Positions 49,130 through 58,317 of a stretch of DNA of 64,000 nucleotides are shown in pieces. The translations under genes were made by a program, and so were the position numbers. The stretch is from NCBI RefSeq assembly GCF_003605125.1, contig NZ_QPQT01000003.1, positions 248,001 through 312,000 on the forward strand, read 5' to 3'. The notes below the pieces were generated by a model. It saw nothing but the letters and a program-made list of their open reading frames with translations. It was not told the origin of the DNA and did no database searches. Numbering within the stretch: the first letter of the stretch is position 1; each line of letters begins with the position of its first letter. The stretch comes from Shewanella algidipiscicola. Its GTDB lineage: Bacteria > Pseudomonadota > Gammaproteobacteria > Enterobacterales > Shewanellaceae.

Positions 49130-49876
49130 ATGTTCTGGATAAAAAAAATCATCTCGCAGCTGCTGATGCCTGTGCCGTTAACCCTCATCCTGTTGCTTAT
49201 TGCGATTATGATATTAAGGCGGCGTAAACTGGTTAAGTCCTTAATGGTAAGTGCGTGCTTACTGCTGTTATTTTGCAGCAGTCAGTGGGGCAGCTATTGG
49301 ATGGCTTCATCGCTTGAGTCGCAATATGCGGTGAATAATCAAGCCATGGGGGCAGGCTGCGTGGTGATGGTGCTTGGCAGTGCCCATGATTCAACCATTA
49401 ATGCCAGCGCTACTCAACAGTTGTCTGCCACCGCCTTGGCCCGTTTAACCGAAGGGGTGCGTCAATTAACATTAGGCCCCAATTGTCAGTTGGTCGTAAG
49501 CGGTTGGAGGGGAGGCGATGAGGTAGCGCAAGCCCAAGTAATGGCACAGGCGGCGATTGAACTTGGGGTTGATGCTGCACGTATTATTCGTTTGCCGCTG
49601 GCTAAAGACACGCTCGAAGAGGCGCAGCATCTTCAGTGGGAGATTGGCAATGTGCCATTTCGCTTGGTGACCTCTGCGACCCATTTACCGCGGGCGATGC
49701 AGATTTTTACCCAAGCGGGGACTCAGCCACAGCCCGCACCCGCAAATTTTATTGCTCGTCGAGGTTATGTCTGGCAGTTTGATGCCAAAAATCTGCTGAT
49801 TTCTCAGCGGGCTATTCATGAATATCTGGGGTTGTTGTGGCTTAAGATTAAATCTGCTGTTGCAGGTGACGTCTAG
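49130..49876 (+). CDS. DUF218 envelope protein, ElyC/SanA-like
   Basis: A 248-residue membrane-anchored protein: two N-terminal membrane segments (VPLTLILLLIAIMIL and SLMVSACLLLLFCSSQ), then a periplasmic DUF218 domain with VVMVLGSAHDS, LVVSGWRGGDE, DTLEEAQHLQWE and LVTSATHLPRAMQIF. This is the layout of ElyC (YcbC), which affects envelope and lipid-carrier metabolism in E. coli. It stands alone between mak and a small membrane protein. The enzymatic activity of the family is uncertain. Confidence 0.82.
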   Translation: MFWIKKIISQLLMPVPLTLILLLIAIMILRRRKLVKSLMVSACLLLLFCSSQWGSYWMASSLESQYAVNNQAMGAGCVVMVLGSAHDSTINASATQQLSATALARLTEGVRQLTLGPNCQLVVSGWRGGDEVAQAQVMAQAAIELGVDAARIIRLPLAKDTLEEAQHLQWEIGNVPFRLVTSATHLPRAMQIFTQAGTQPQPAPANFIARRGYVWQFDAKNLLISQRAIHEYLGLLWLKIKSAVAGDV

Positions 49877-50011
49877 GTTATTGAGCCTTGCAGGGGCTTG
49901 GCAATTACCTACTGGCAGTAATATGGGCAGCCATAACAGTGGCTGTGATAAATCGTTTTAATTTTCAGTTTGTTGCCTCGATGGCACACTGAATGGTAGT
50001 GAGAGCAATAG

Positions 50012-50686
50012 GTGCAAGAATCAATCGTTATTCGTGCGGTATCGAAACGCAATGGCTGGAGTTTTACTCTGATAGGCACTATCGCGTTAGTGGGCGCAAT
50101 AGTGATGTTTATTGTATCGAGTTCGTTAATGGGGCTGGGGCTCGCCTGTTTTGTATTTGGCGCCATTTTTACTGTGCTTGGGGTGGCGAAATTAATGCAG
50201 CCAGAGGTGAGTGTCGAACTGCGCCCACAAGGTTTGGTCTATCATCACCATCGTGGCAGCATCTATTTGGAGTGGGACAATATTCAGCGTTTAGATATGC
50301 CACGAAACGTTCAAGGCTTTGATAATCAAGAGTTGCCCTATATTGGGGTTAGATTAAAACGCTTATCACCGCTTATCGATGATATTCCGATACGTTTAGC
50401 AACGGGGTTACTAACAGAGCAGCGGCCATTATTAATGTCATCGTTGACCTTAGATGGCGAGCTGGCCGATTTAGAGCGTTATCTTAATTCTGAGTTTTCG
50501 CCGTTAACCCTAGAGGGTAAAGCCTATAAAGGCGTGCAGGCGATGTTTTCACGTCGATGTGAGCAGCTCAATAGCCAGTTTGGCTATCATGTTTATATTC
50601 CTGTGGATTGTTTAGATAGAGAGCCGCGCGATTTTTTAGTTTTAATAAGGGATTATAAACAACGCATGCTGGTTACGCAGCCATAG
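50012..50686 (+). CDS. Membrane protein of unknown function (224 aa), DUF2982-like
   Basis: Two adjacent hydrophobic segments (residues about 17-35 and 42-60) form an N-terminal hairpin, followed by a soluble domain of about 160 residues with GLVYHHHRGSIYLEWDNIQRLDMPR. It resembles a conserved protein of Shewanella and Vibrio that I associate with DUF2982, but I am not certain of the family number. It starts at GTG 50012. Function unknown; convergent with the bactofilin gene. Confidence 0.6.
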   Translation: MQESIVIRAVSKRNGWSFTLIGTIALVGAIVMFIVSSSLMGLGLACFVFGAIFTVLGVAKLMQPEVSVELRPQGLVYHHHRGSIYLEWDNIQRLDMPRNVQGFDNQELPYIGVRLKRLSPLIDDIPIRLATGLLTEQRPLLMSSLTLDGELADLERYLNSEFSPLTLEGKAYKGVQAMFSRRCEQLNSQFGYHVYIPVDCLDREPRDFLVLIRDYKQRMLVTQP

Positions 50687-50775
50687 CTTAAGTGTTAGCC
50701 CCGATGGTATCATCGAGCGTCAAGGCTCGGCGCCGTAAAGCACATTTGGCGCCTTGGTGATAACGTTTAAAGCCG

Positions 50776-51195
50776 TTAGTTAACCAGCTCTGGCTCGCCA
50801 TGATGGCTGTTGTGCTCGGCAGGTGCTTGGGGTTGCATCTGCTCATTGGATAGTAAGGCAATCTCTTCTCTAACCCGGACACCGATAAACTGGCCGCCGG
50901 AAAAAATCTCCATCGAGTTACACGCTATCTCGCCTTCCACAGTCCCCGTACTGGTGATGTTAAGCTTTTCGCACTTCAGTTTACCCTTAAACAGGCCGGA
51001 GACCTTTAACTCCTTGCACTGTAGCTCGCCATTAATATAACCATCGGCTTCGATCGTAATTTTATCCTGTGCGCTGACTTTGCCGTGCAGTTCTCCACCG
51101 ATCAGTGCTTCACCTGTAAAGTGGCTTTCACCGCAAACTTTGGTGCCTTGTGCAATAAAAGTTAGGCCAGCGTTACTGTTTTTTCGTTTAAACAT
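50776..51195 (-). CDS. Bactofilin (polymer-forming cytoskeletal protein)
   Basis: From ATG 51195 the product has 139 residues: a short polar N-terminus (MFKRKNSNAG), then the bactofilin beta-helix with regular repeats such as GESHFTGEALIGGELHGKV, ITIEADGYINGEL and LFKGKLKCEKLNI, and a polar Q/P/H-rich tail. Bactofilins assemble into filaments on the inner face of the membrane and guide localised wall or polysaccharide processes. The longer reading to 51258 adds a hydrophobic stretch foreign to the family. napF lies directly upstream in the same direction. Confidence 0.9.
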   Translation of the reverse strand: MFKRKNSNAGLTFIAQGTKVCGESHFTGEALIGGELHGKVSAQDKITIEADGYINGELQCKELKVSGLFKGKLKCEKLNITSTGTVEGEIACNSMEIFSGGQFIGVRVREEIALLSNEQMQPQAPAEHNSHHGEPELVN

Positions 51196-51293
51196 AATGG
51201 TCACTATTGTTACGATTCTGGCTTGATAGTACCCGTTAAATCCCACGAGTAAAACCACTAATATTTGGCGCAGAGTGTCAGTTTTTTGGCAAG

Positions 51294-51785
51294 CTAGCGG
51301 GGCTCTTTAGCGGTGATGGATATCGACTGGCTAGGGCAGGGCGAGACACAAGCACCGCAGCCTGTGCAGCTATCAAGCATGATGGCAGGTTGCGGAGCGC
51401 AGCCAATGGCAGGGGTAAAGGTAATTGCGCGTGCATCACAGGCATCTTTGCAGGCTTGGCACCAGATGCCACTGAGTGCCAGGCAGCTGTTATCTATTAC
51501 GGCGCGCAGTTGCCAAGGCTCTTGCTGGGGGTCGTTAAAGAGAGGCTCTTTGCAGGCACTGACGCATTTGGTGCAAAAGGTGCACTCAGCCTGACTAAAA
51601 TTGATTTCAGGAAAGCCGCCGTCACCGCGAAATATAATCGCCGTTTCGCACGCCTCAATACACAGATTGCAGCGCGTACAGATATCGGTAAATTCAATAT
51701 CGGTGCGGCTCCATGGCGGGCGTATTGCCTGTTGAGCACGGCGGTTAAACAGCCTGCGTCGGCTTTGATCCATGGTGTTATTCAT
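51294..51785 (-). CDS. napF: Ferredoxin-type protein NapF
   Basis: A cytoplasmic iron-sulfur protein tied to maturation of periplasmic nitrate reductase NapA. Three to four cysteine clusters for [4Fe-4S] binding are visible: CTRCNLCIEAC, CTFCTKCVSAC, CQACKDAC (incomplete type) and CTGCGACVSPCP. The N-terminal MDQSRRRLFNRRAQQAIRPP is typical. 163 residues. No other nap genes are in the window, so this is an orphan copy, as seen in some genomes where napF is not in the nap operon. Confidence 0.9.
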   Translation of the reverse strand: MNNTMDQSRRRLFNRRAQQAIRPPWSRTDIEFTDICTRCNLCIEACETAIIFRGDGGFPEINFSQAECTFCTKCVSACKEPLFNDPQQEPWQLRAVIDNSCLALSGIWCQACKDACDARAITFTPAIGCAPQPAIMLDSCTGCGACVSPCPSQSISITAKEPR

Positions 51786-51806
51786 GCTGTTAGGCTCCTA
51801 TACCTG

Positions 51807-51838
51807 AGATTGTTGAGCACTTAGGCGCTCAACAATCT
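51807..51838 (-). terminator. Strong hairpin between galE and napF
   Basis: A perfect 12-bp stem (51807-51818 with 51827-51838) with an 8-base loop. There is no T-tract on either strand, so it may be a factor-dependent terminator or an RNA-processing structure downstream of galE. Confidence 0.5.
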
Positions 51839-51862
51839 GAGCTAGCTTTAATGATAGCCCGG

Positions 51863-52876
51863 CTAGTCATGGTAACCGTTAGGGTTGTTTGATTGCCAGT
51901 GCCAGCTGCTGTTGGCCATATCTTCGATGCTATGCGTCGCTTGCCAGTTGAGTGCGGTTTGCGCCTTGATGGGATCGGCGTAACAGGCGGCAATATCGCC
52001 GGGTCGACGCGGCGATATTTGATATGGGATACTGTGGCCGCAGGCTTTTTCAAAGGCCTTAACCATGTCCAATACGCTATAACCTTGGCCTGTGCCTAAG
52101 TTATAGGTGACTAAGCCGCAGCCGCTATTGAGTTTCTCTAGCGCTTTCAAATGGCCTAGAGCTAAGTCGACGACATGAATATAGTCACGCACACCGGTGC
52201 CATCATGGGTGTCATAATCATCGCCAAATACACTCAAAAATGCCCGCTTACCCACGGCAACTTGAGCGATAAAGGGCATTAAATTATTGGGGATATCGTT
52301 AGGGTCTTCCCCTATTAGTCCGCTAGCGTGGGCGCCAACCGGATTGAAGTAACGCAAGCGTGCAATATTCCAGCTAGGATCAGAGTGATACAGATCGCTT
52401 AAGATATGTTCAACCATCAGTTTAGATTGACCATAAGGGTTGGTTGCGCCTGTCGGAAAGTCTTCGGTGATCGGCAGTGAAGCGGGGTCGCCATAAACGG
52501 TTGCCGATGAGCTAAAGACTAATTTTTTAACATTAAAATCGGCCATCACTTCACACAACACTAAGGTGCCTGTGACATTGTTTTCATAGTAACGCAGTGG
52601 TTGCGCGACCGATTCTCCGACCGCTTTTAGCCCTGCAAAATGGATCACTGCAGTAATTTGGTGATCGGTAAAGACTTTGTGTAAAAAGGCTTTGTTGAGC
52701 ACATCGCCTTGATAAAAGGTGATCTGCTTTTGGGTAATACGCTCGACGCGTGCTAAGGCCTCGACGCTCGCGTTAGATAAATTATCGATAACGACAACAT
52801 CTTGATTATCATTGAGTAATTCAACTAGCGTATGGCTGCCAATATAGCCTGCGCCGCCCGTTACTAAAATGGTCAT
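51863..52876 (-). CDS. galE: UDP-glucose 4-epimerase
   Basis: Interconverts UDP-glucose and UDP-galactose (and perhaps the N-acetyl forms). [19 protein letters not shown] is the NAD loop, [18 protein letters not shown] and [14 protein letters not shown] hold the catalytic Ser, Tyr and Lys, and [19 protein letters not shown] is typical for GalE. 337 residues. Its start overlaps the stop of the galU gene upstream by 4 bp, so galU-galE is a coupled pair that makes UDP-glucose and UDP-galactose. Confidence 0.96.
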   Translation of the reverse strand: MTILVTGGAGYIGSHTLVELLNDNQDVVVIDNLSNASVEALARVERITQKQITFYQGDVLNKAFLHKVFTDHQITAVIHFAGLKAVGESVAQPLRYYENNVTGTLVLCEVMADFNVKKLVFSSSATVYGDPASLPITEDFPTGATNPYGQSKLMVEHILSDLYHSDPSWNIARLRYFNPVGAHASGLIGEDPNDIPNNLMPFIAQVAVGKRAFLSVFGDDYDTHDGTGVRDYIHVVDLALGHLKALEKLNSGCGLVTYNLGTGQGYSVLDMVKAFEKACGHSIPYQISPRRPGDIAACYADPIKAQTALNWQATHSIEDMANSSWHWQSNNPNGYHD

Positions 52877-53796
52877 TGATCATTGTCCTGTGGTAATGCG
52901 GCAACCAGTGTCTTGAGGTATTGGGTAAACTCTGGGCCTATTTCTCGGTGGCGCAGCGCATGTTCGACACACGCTTGCATATAGCCCTGTTTGTTGCCGC
53001 AATCGTGGCTTTTACCTTTCATGTAATAGGCATTAACGGTTTGTTTTTCCATCAGCATCGCTATGGCATCAGTGAGTTGGATCTCATCGCCAGCGCCAGC
53101 AGGTGTTTTCGACAGTAATGGCCAGATCTCGCGCGGCAGAATATAGCGGCCGACCACGGCTAGGTTTGACGGCGCCTCTGTCACATCGGGTTTCTCAACC
53201 AAGGCGTTGATGGGTTCAGATTGGCCTGGGGTTAAGGCGTGGCCATTGACATCGGCGATACCGTATTGGTCGACGCAGTGGGCCGGTACGCCCTCGACCA
53301 TGATTTGTCCGGTTTCGGTGTCGTCAAACAAGTTAACCATGTCAGCGAGGTTATCACGGCGTACATCGCAGCTAAATTCATCGATGATCACATCGGGCAG
53401 CAGCACGGCAAAAGGCTCATCTCCTACCACTTTTTGTGCGCAGAGAATCGCGTGCCCCAGCCCCTTTGCTTGAGACTGACGCACACTGATCACAGTTACC
53501 CCCGCAGGGCAAATAGCCTGCACTTCAGCTAATAATTGTCTCTTTACCCGGCGTTCAAGCTGGGCTTCTAGCTCAAAGCTGGAGTCAAAGTGGTTCTCAA
53601 TCGAGTTTTTACTGGCATGGGTGACCAGCACAATTTCATTAATGCCGGCGGCAATCGCTTCGTTAACGACATACTGTATCAACGGCCTGTCGACCACTGG
53701 CAACATCTCTTTGGGGATAGCTTTGGTGGCTGGAAGCATGCGGGTACCAAGACCTGCCACGGGGATCACTGCCTTACGGACTTTGTGCTGTTTCAT
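52873..53796 (-). CDS. galU: UTP-glucose-1-phosphate uridylyltransferase, copy 2
   Basis: [60 protein letters not shown] and [15 protein letters not shown] define GalU. 307 residues, with the normal family ending. It is similar along its length to the copy at 36251, which has an odd tail. Coupled to galE, and with more GC-rich codons, this is the better candidate for the housekeeping enzyme, while the other belongs to the ugd group of the glycan locus. Confidence 0.95.
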   Translation of the reverse strand: MKQHKVRKAVIPVAGLGTRMLPATKAIPKEMLPVVDRPLIQYVVNEAIAAGINEIVLVTHASKNSIENHFDSSFELEAQLERRVKRQLLAEVQAICPAGVTVISVRQSQAKGLGHAILCAQKVVGDEPFAVLLPDVIIDEFSCDVRRDNLADMVNLFDDTETGQIMVEGVPAHCVDQYGIADVNGHALTPGQSEPINALVEKPDVTEAPSNLAVVGRYILPREIWPLLSKTPAGAGDEIQLTDAIAMLMEKQTVNAYYMKGKSHDCGNKQGYMQACVEHALRHREIGPEFTQYLKTLVAALPQDNDQ

Positions 53797-53971
53797 CCTA
53801 TTCCTAGATGTGGGGCGAGATTGGCCTTATTCTAATAAAAAACCTTCGAAAAGCCATTTTAAACTGCAGTAAAAAGACAATTATTGCCATTTTATGACGC
53901 TAATGCGCCGATTTCGTTACATCTCTTAGCTTATTGAAAATCTGTGGTTTTAATGTACAGACTCGCCGTGT

Positions 53972-53989
53972 TGTAAATTTTAGGTTACA
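53972..53989 (+). promoter_or_regulatory. TyrR box upstream of phhA
   Basis: TGTAAA-N6-GTTACA differs by one base from the TyrR consensus TGTAAA-N6-TTTACA. It lies 103 bp before the phhA start, and tyrR itself is two genes downstream. Confidence 0.75.
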
Positions 53990-54020
53990 AAAATGACTCG
54001 GGTATTGGGGAATTTTAAAG

Positions 54021-54036
54021 TGTGATCCAGTTAACA
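54021..54036 (+). promoter_or_regulatory. CRP-like site upstream of phhA
   Basis: TGTGA-N6-TAACA matches nine of ten core bases of the CRP consensus TGTGA-N6-TCACA. Centre-to-centre it is 48 bp downstream of the TyrR box and about 63 bp before the phhA start. Confidence 0.55.
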
Positions 54037-54091
54037 AATCATCGGTTTTCGTCAACTATGGAGGCAAGCGCAGTTAAGGGTTGTATTTATC

Positions 54092-54889
54092 ATGAGCAAA
54101 GCGACAGCATATCAAGCCAAGTATCCCGACCGTCACGGTCATATCGATTATACCTCTTGCGAGCATGAAACATGGCAAGCCTTGTATCAACGTCAGCAAG
54201 ACAATGTGCCGCGATATGCGTGCGATGCCTATTTAAATGGACTCAGTGAACTGGCTTTACCCAGTGAGCGAATTCCGCAATTGAGTGAAATAGATACTGT
54301 CTTGAGCCGCACGACAGGCTGGAAAACCGCGGCGGTGCCTGCATTAATCTCTTTCGAGCGGTTTTTTCAGTTGCTGGCTAATCAAGCGTTTCCTGTGGCG
54401 ACCTTTATTCGCTCTAAAGAGGAGTTTGATTACCTGCAAGAACCCGATATCTTTCATGAGATTTTTGGCCACTGCCCGTTATTAACCAACCCCTCGTTTG
54501 CTCGTTTCTCTCATCAATACGGCAAGTTAGGCTTGGCTGCCTCGAAAGAGGAGCGGGTCTTTCTGGCACGTTTATATTGGTTTACGGTGGAGTTTGGCTT
54601 AATTAGGCAAGCGGATCACCAGCTTAAAATTTATGGTGGCGGGATTTTAAGTTCGCCAGGGGAAACCTTGTACGCCATGAGCGAAAAGCCGTTGGTAAAG
54701 CCTTTCGATCTCATTGATATATTGAGAACACCGTACCGTATCGATATTATGCAGCCGATATATTACACCATTGAATCAATAGACTATCTCGATGAAATTG
54801 TGAAGATGGATGTGATGTCGGCGGTCACTCAGGCGCGCCAACTCGGTTTACATGCGCCATTATTTGAGCCCAAAGCTAACGTCAGCTAG
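54092..54889 (+). CDS. phhA: Phenylalanine 4-hydroxylase
   Basis: Hydroxylates phenylalanine to tyrosine with tetrahydropterin and O2 at a non-heme iron. The iron ligands are visible as H122 and H127 in DIFHEIFGHCPLL and E167 in WFTVEFGLI. 265 residues, the size of bacterial single-domain PhhA without the ACT domain of animal enzymes. phhB, which recycles the pterin cofactor, follows after 40 bp. A TyrR box and a CRP-like site precede it, which fits induction by aromatic amino acids and carbon control. Confidence 0.97.
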   Translation: MSKATAYQAKYPDRHGHIDYTSCEHETWQALYQRQQDNVPRYACDAYLNGLSELALPSERIPQLSEIDTVLSRTTGWKTAAVPALISFERFFQLLANQAFPVATFIRSKEEFDYLQEPDIFHEIFGHCPLLTNPSFARFSHQYGKLGLAASKEERVFLARLYWFTVEFGLIRQADHQLKIYGGGILSSPGETLYAMSEKPLVKPFDLIDILRTPYRIDIMQPIYYTIESIDYLDEIVKMDVMSAVTQARQLGLHAPLFEPKANVS

Positions 54890-54929
54890 GCTGTGGATTA
54901 ACCCTACTATCAAGATTTAAGGATGATAT

Positions 54930-55268
54930 ATGTCTGAATTAGCACAAATGAAGTGTGAAGCCTGTCAGGCCGATGCCCCTAAGGTGAGCGAGGCCGAGCT
55001 GGGAGAGTTACTCAAGATGATCCCTGATTGGAGCGTGCAGGTGCGTGACGGTATTATGCAGTTGGAGCGTGTGTATAAGTTTAAAAACTTTAAGTTGGCA
55101 CTGGCCTTTACCAATAGGGTGGGCGAGCTTGCCGAATCTGAGTTTCATCACCCGGGGATCTTAACCGAGTGGGGCAAGGTAACTGTAACCTGGTGGTCAC
55201 ATTCCATTAAGGGGTTGCATCGTAACGATTTCATTATGGCTGCCAAGACAGACCAGTTGCTGGATTAA
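54930..55268 (+). CDS. phhB: Pterin-4a-carbinolamine dehydratase
   Basis: Dehydrates 4a-hydroxytetrahydropterin made by PhhA, allowing cofactor recycling. The family core is [27 protein letters not shown], with the paired histidines, then [22 protein letters not shown] with the third catalytic histidine. 112 residues is standard. It lies 40 bp after phhA and ahead of a terminator, so phhA-phhB form the transcript and tyrR is separate. Confidence 0.97.
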   Translation: MSELAQMKCEACQADAPKVSEAELGELLKMIPDWSVQVRDGIMQLERVYKFKNFKLALAFTNRVGELAESEFHHPGILTEWGKVTVTWWSHSIKGLHRNDFIMAAKTDQLLD

Positions 55269-55288
55269 GTTAAAAATTATTGGGAATC

Positions 55289-55323
55289 AGCGTTATAAGT
55301 TTTTTATAGCGCTGTTTTATTTG
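55289..55323 (+). terminator. Rho-independent terminator after phhB
   Basis: A 10-bp stem (55289-55298 with 55306-55315, one G-U pair), a T-rich loop, and a TTTTATTT tail. It ends the phhA-phhB transcript. Confidence 0.85.
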
Positions 55324-55341
55324 ATGAGTTCATTTTCCGCT

Positions 55342-55359
55342 GTAAACAAGTCTTGCCAC
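55342..55359 (+). promoter_or_regulatory. Weak TyrR box upstream of tyrR
   Basis: TGTAAA-N6-TTGCCA keeps a perfect left half and four of six bases on the right. It lies 140 bp before the tyrR start and would allow self-regulation. Confidence 0.4.
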
Positions 55360-55498
55360 TTATCGCAGAACATTCTAACGTATAGGCGTTTTATCGGCAC
55401 CGGTATCGCCGCCCTTATTTTACCAGGGTGATGCGGGGCGGTCGCAAAGGATATTCCCAATAATGCAGTAATAAGAACAACAAAGGGACGATAATAGT

Positions 55499-57043
55499 AT
55501 GCGCTTAGCGGTAAGTTGTATTGACCGTGTGGGTCTAGCAAAAGATATTTTGGTGGTGTTAGAGGGTTATGGGATTAACCTGTTTGCCATTGACGCCAGC
55601 AATCAAGGGTTTCTCTATCTCCAATTTGCTGAGGTGAAGTTTGATGTGCTCAGCGAATTACTGCCGTTAATCCGCAAGGTTGAAGGGGTCAGTGATGTGC
55701 GAACTGTCTCTTTTATGCCGTCAGAACAAGAACATTACGCGCTTAAAACTCTGCTTAAAACCCTGCCCGATTCGGTGTTCTCTCTCGATGTAAAAGGGCG
55801 CATCCGTATCGTTAATGAGTCGGCATTGATGACCCTGAACATGGGCGAGCATGAGGTCGTCGACGAGTCTCTTAACCATTGGGTACAAGGGTTTAATTTT
55901 TCCCGTTGGCTTAGCGAGCCACAGGTGCTTGCGCAGGCGACGCGGGTCAACATAGGTCAAAGTGAATACTTGGCCGAGATGCTGCCGATTTATCTGCCCG
56001 ATGAGCAGGATAAAAGCATTCTTGCTGGCGCCGTGGTATCACTCAAGTCTCCGGCCCGTTTAGGTAAGCAATTTAACGCGCTGCAAAACCAGACCGCGGG
56101 CTTTGAAAACGTGCTGGCGGTCAGCGATAAAATGAAAGAGGTGTTGGTACAAGCCAGAAGGATGGCGCAGCTGGATGCTCCTTTGTTGATCACTGGTGAA
56201 ACCGGCACGGGGAAAGAGTTAATGGCGCGCGCCTGTCACGATGCCAGTATGCGCCGCGAACATCCTTTTATTGCCATTAACTGTGCGGCTATGCCTGACA
56301 GTGCCGCCGAAGAGGAGCTGTTTGGTTATGTCAGTGGCGGCGAAGTGGTCAAACGCGGCTTTTTTGAAGAAGCCAAGGGCGGCACGGTTTTTTTAGATGA
56401 AGTGGCCGAAATGTCCAAGGCGGCGCAGGTGAAGTTGCTGCGCCTACTGCAAGATGGCACTTTTAGACGCGTGGGTGGCGATGTTGAGGTACGCTCCGAT
56501 GTGCGTATTATCTGCTCGACCCAGAAAAACCTTGCTGAACTGTGTCAGAGCGGCGAATTTCGTGAAGATCTCTATTATCGAATTCATGTACTGAGTTTTC
56601 ATCTGCCGAACCTGCGCGATCGTAAGGTGGATGTGATCCCACTCACCGAGATGTTTTTAGAGCATTATAGTCAGCAACTGTCTATCCCCATTCGCCGCAT
56701 CTCGGCGCCGTGTCGTGAGCACCTGCTCAGTTATGCGTGGCCGGGCAATGTGCGTCAACTAAAGAATGCGATTTTCCGCGCAGTGTCTATGTGGGACGGG
56801 TCGGCCGAGTTAACGGTAGAGCAGCTTAAATTGCCCTCTTATGCGGAAGGTTTTGGCTATTTTGATCATGAGTTTGAAGGCAGCTTAGATGATGCCATGA
56901 AACAGTTTGAGGCTAATATCTTGAGGCGCCTTTATCCGGCTTACCCCAGTACGCGCCAATTGGCTAAAAAGCTGGGTATGTCCCATACCGCTATCGCCAA
57001 TAAACTACGCGAATATAAGATCAGTAAACCCAAAGGCAGTTAA
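55499..57043 (+). CDS. tyrR: Transcriptional regulator TyrR
   Basis: Aromatic amino acid-responsive regulator of 514 residues. Order: an ACT domain (MRLAVSCIDRVGLAKDILVVL, residues 1-70), a PAS domain (about 80-190), an AAA+ domain (about 205-430; Walker A near GETGTGKEL, Walker B near GTVFLDEVAEM), and a C-terminal Fis-type helix-turn-helix (STRQLAKKLGMSHTAIANKL). The GAFTGA loop needed for sigma-54 contact is absent (ELFGYVSGGEVVKRGFF), as in E. coli TyrR, so it should act on sigma-70 promoters. TyrR boxes lie before phhA and fahA. Confidence 0.96.
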   Translation: MRLAVSCIDRVGLAKDILVVLEGYGINLFAIDASNQGFLYLQFAEVKFDVLSELLPLIRKVEGVSDVRTVSFMPSEQEHYALKTLLKTLPDSVFSLDVKGRIRIVNESALMTLNMGEHEVVDESLNHWVQGFNFSRWLSEPQVLAQATRVNIGQSEYLAEMLPIYLPDEQDKSILAGAVVSLKSPARLGKQFNALQNQTAGFENVLAVSDKMKEVLVQARRMAQLDAPLLITGETGTGKELMARACHDASMRREHPFIAINCAAMPDSAAEEELFGYVSGGEVVKRGFFEEAKGGTVFLDEVAEMSKAAQVKLLRLLQDGTFRRVGGDVEVRSDVRIICSTQKNLAELCQSGEFREDLYYRIHVLSFHLPNLRDRKVDVIPLTEMFLEHYSQQLSIPIRRISAPCREHLLSYAWPGNVRQLKNAIFRAVSMWDGSAELTVEQLKLPSYAEGFGYFDHEFEGSLDDAMKQFEANILRRLYPAYPSTRQLAKKLGMSHTAIANKLREYKISKPKGS

Positions 57044-57074
57044 GAGGGGACTGTCATGCAAGTGTGGCACCCAT

Positions 57075-57092
57075 TGTAACGCTGGGTTTACA
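57075..57092 (+). promoter_or_regulatory. TyrR box upstream of fahA
   Basis: TGTAAC-N6-TTTACA, one base from the TyrR consensus. It lies between tyrR and fahA, 159 bp before the fahA start. Confidence 0.75.
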
Positions 57093-57115
57093 ACAACCAA
57101 TCAGGGCTGTTTTAG

Positions 57116-57131
57116 TGTGATTTAGCTCACG
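57116..57131 (+). promoter_or_regulatory. CRP site upstream of fahA
   Basis: TGTGATTTAGCTCACG matches nine of ten core bases of the CRP consensus and resembles the classical lac site. It follows the TyrR box by 40 bp centre-to-centre, the same order as before phhA. Confidence 0.7.
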
Positions 57132-57250
57132 CTATTTCTATCTGAGTGGGCTTAGGGTATTTGTATGCCCATACCGAATAATTAAGTACGCCAGAAAACG
57201 ATGCGCGGCCAGTGCGGTGCCATCGCCAATAAGAATATTGAGGAGTAGCT

Positions 57251-58237
57251 ATGAAGTTAGCGAGTTACAACAATGGCCGCCGTGACGGCCAGTTAATGCT
57301 GGTGAGTAAGGATTTAACCAAAACCGTTGTCGTGCCAGCCATCGCACATACCCTGCAGCAACTGCTTGATGCTTGGGACTTACTGCAGCCTCAGTTGCAA
57401 GAACTATATGAAGCGCTCAATAGTGGCATGCTTGATAATGCTATCGATTTTGATGAAGCCAAATGTCTGTCGCCCCTGCCTCGCGCCTATCAATGGGCCG
57501 ATGCCAGTGCCTATGTTAATCATGTGGAATTAGTGCGCAAAGCCCGCGGGGCCGAGATGCCAGAAAGCTTTTGGACCGATCCCTTAGTGTATCAAGGTGG
57601 CTCAGACAGCTTTATAGCACCTAAGGCTGATATTGAGCTTGCAAGCGAAGAGTGGGGCATCGATTTTGAATCGGAAGTGGCGATTATCACCGACGATGTG
57701 CCTATGGGAGTCGATGTCAATGCTGCCGAAAAGCACATCAAGCTGATCATGTTGGTGAACGATGTCTCACTGCGTAATTTAATTCCGGCTGAATTGGCTA
57801 AAGGCTTTGGCTTTTTTCAATCGAAACCCTCAAGCAGTTTCTCACCTGTGGCGGTTACCCCTGATGAGCTTGGCGATAAGTGGCAAGATTCCAAGGTACA
57901 TTTGCCCTTAATCACCCATCTCAATAACCAACTCTTTGGCCGCCCTAATTGTGGTGTGGATATGACATTTAATTTTAGTCAGTTGATTGCTCATTTTACC
58001 AAGACACGTCCCTTAGGGGCTGGGGCTATCATTGGCTCTGGTACTATCTCTAATTACGATCGCAGCGCTGGCTCGAGCTGCCTAGCAGAAACCCGTATGT
58101 TAGAAACCATTGCCGATGGTAAGCCATCGACCGAGTTTATGCATTTTGGCGACAGAGTGCGTATTGAAATGCTCGATGAGCATGAGCAATCGATATTTGG
58201 TGCTATCGATCAGCAGGTAGTCAAATACCAAGGGTAA
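57251..58237 (+). CDS. fahA: Fumarylacetoacetate hydrolase
   Basis: The last step of tyrosine breakdown, giving fumarate and acetoacetate. The family metal and catalytic segments are present in order: FESEVAIITDDVPMGVDVNA (acidic ligands), LVNDVSLRNLIPAELAKGFGFFQSKPSSSFSP, and RPLGAGAIIGSGTISN. 328 residues fits the bacterial FahA branch. GAGGAG lies before ATG 57251. maiA follows, so the last two enzymes of the homogentisate route are together; hpd and hmgA are not in the window. Confidence 0.93.
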   Translation: MKLASYNNGRRDGQLMLVSKDLTKTVVVPAIAHTLQQLLDAWDLLQPQLQELYEALNSGMLDNAIDFDEAKCLSPLPRAYQWADASAYVNHVELVRKARGAEMPESFWTDPLVYQGGSDSFIAPKADIELASEEWGIDFESEVAIITDDVPMGVDVNAAEKHIKLIMLVNDVSLRNLIPAELAKGFGFFQSKPSSSFSPVAVTPDELGDKWQDSKVHLPLITHLNNQLFGRPNCGVDMTFNFSQLIAHFTKTRPLGAGAIIGSGTISNYDRSAGSSCLAETRMLETIADGKPSTEFMHFGDRVRIEMLDEHEQSIFGAIDQQVVKYQG

Positions 58238-58255
58238 ATTGATCTGACGTGTAAT

Positions 58256-58280
58256 ACGGGGCGACAGCAATGCGCCCCGT
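58256..58280 (+). terminator. GC-rich hairpin between fahA and maiA
   Basis: ACGGGGCG at 58256-58263 pairs perfectly with CGCCCCGT at 58273-58280 around a 9-base loop. There is no T-tract, so it may adjust maiA expression or mRNA stability instead of ending the transcript. Confidence 0.4.
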
Positions 58281-58317
58281 TGTTATCGTCAGGGTTTATC
58301 GGCTTAGGGAGTGGAGC

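Noticed and set aside
50012..50322. A second overlapping open frame over the small membrane protein gene
   Set aside because: It is a shadow frame with no recognisable domain; the frame with the two membrane segments is the coherent one.
53207..53872. Several forward-strand frames opposite galU copy 2
   Set aside because: All are antisense shadows of a clearly conserved gene.
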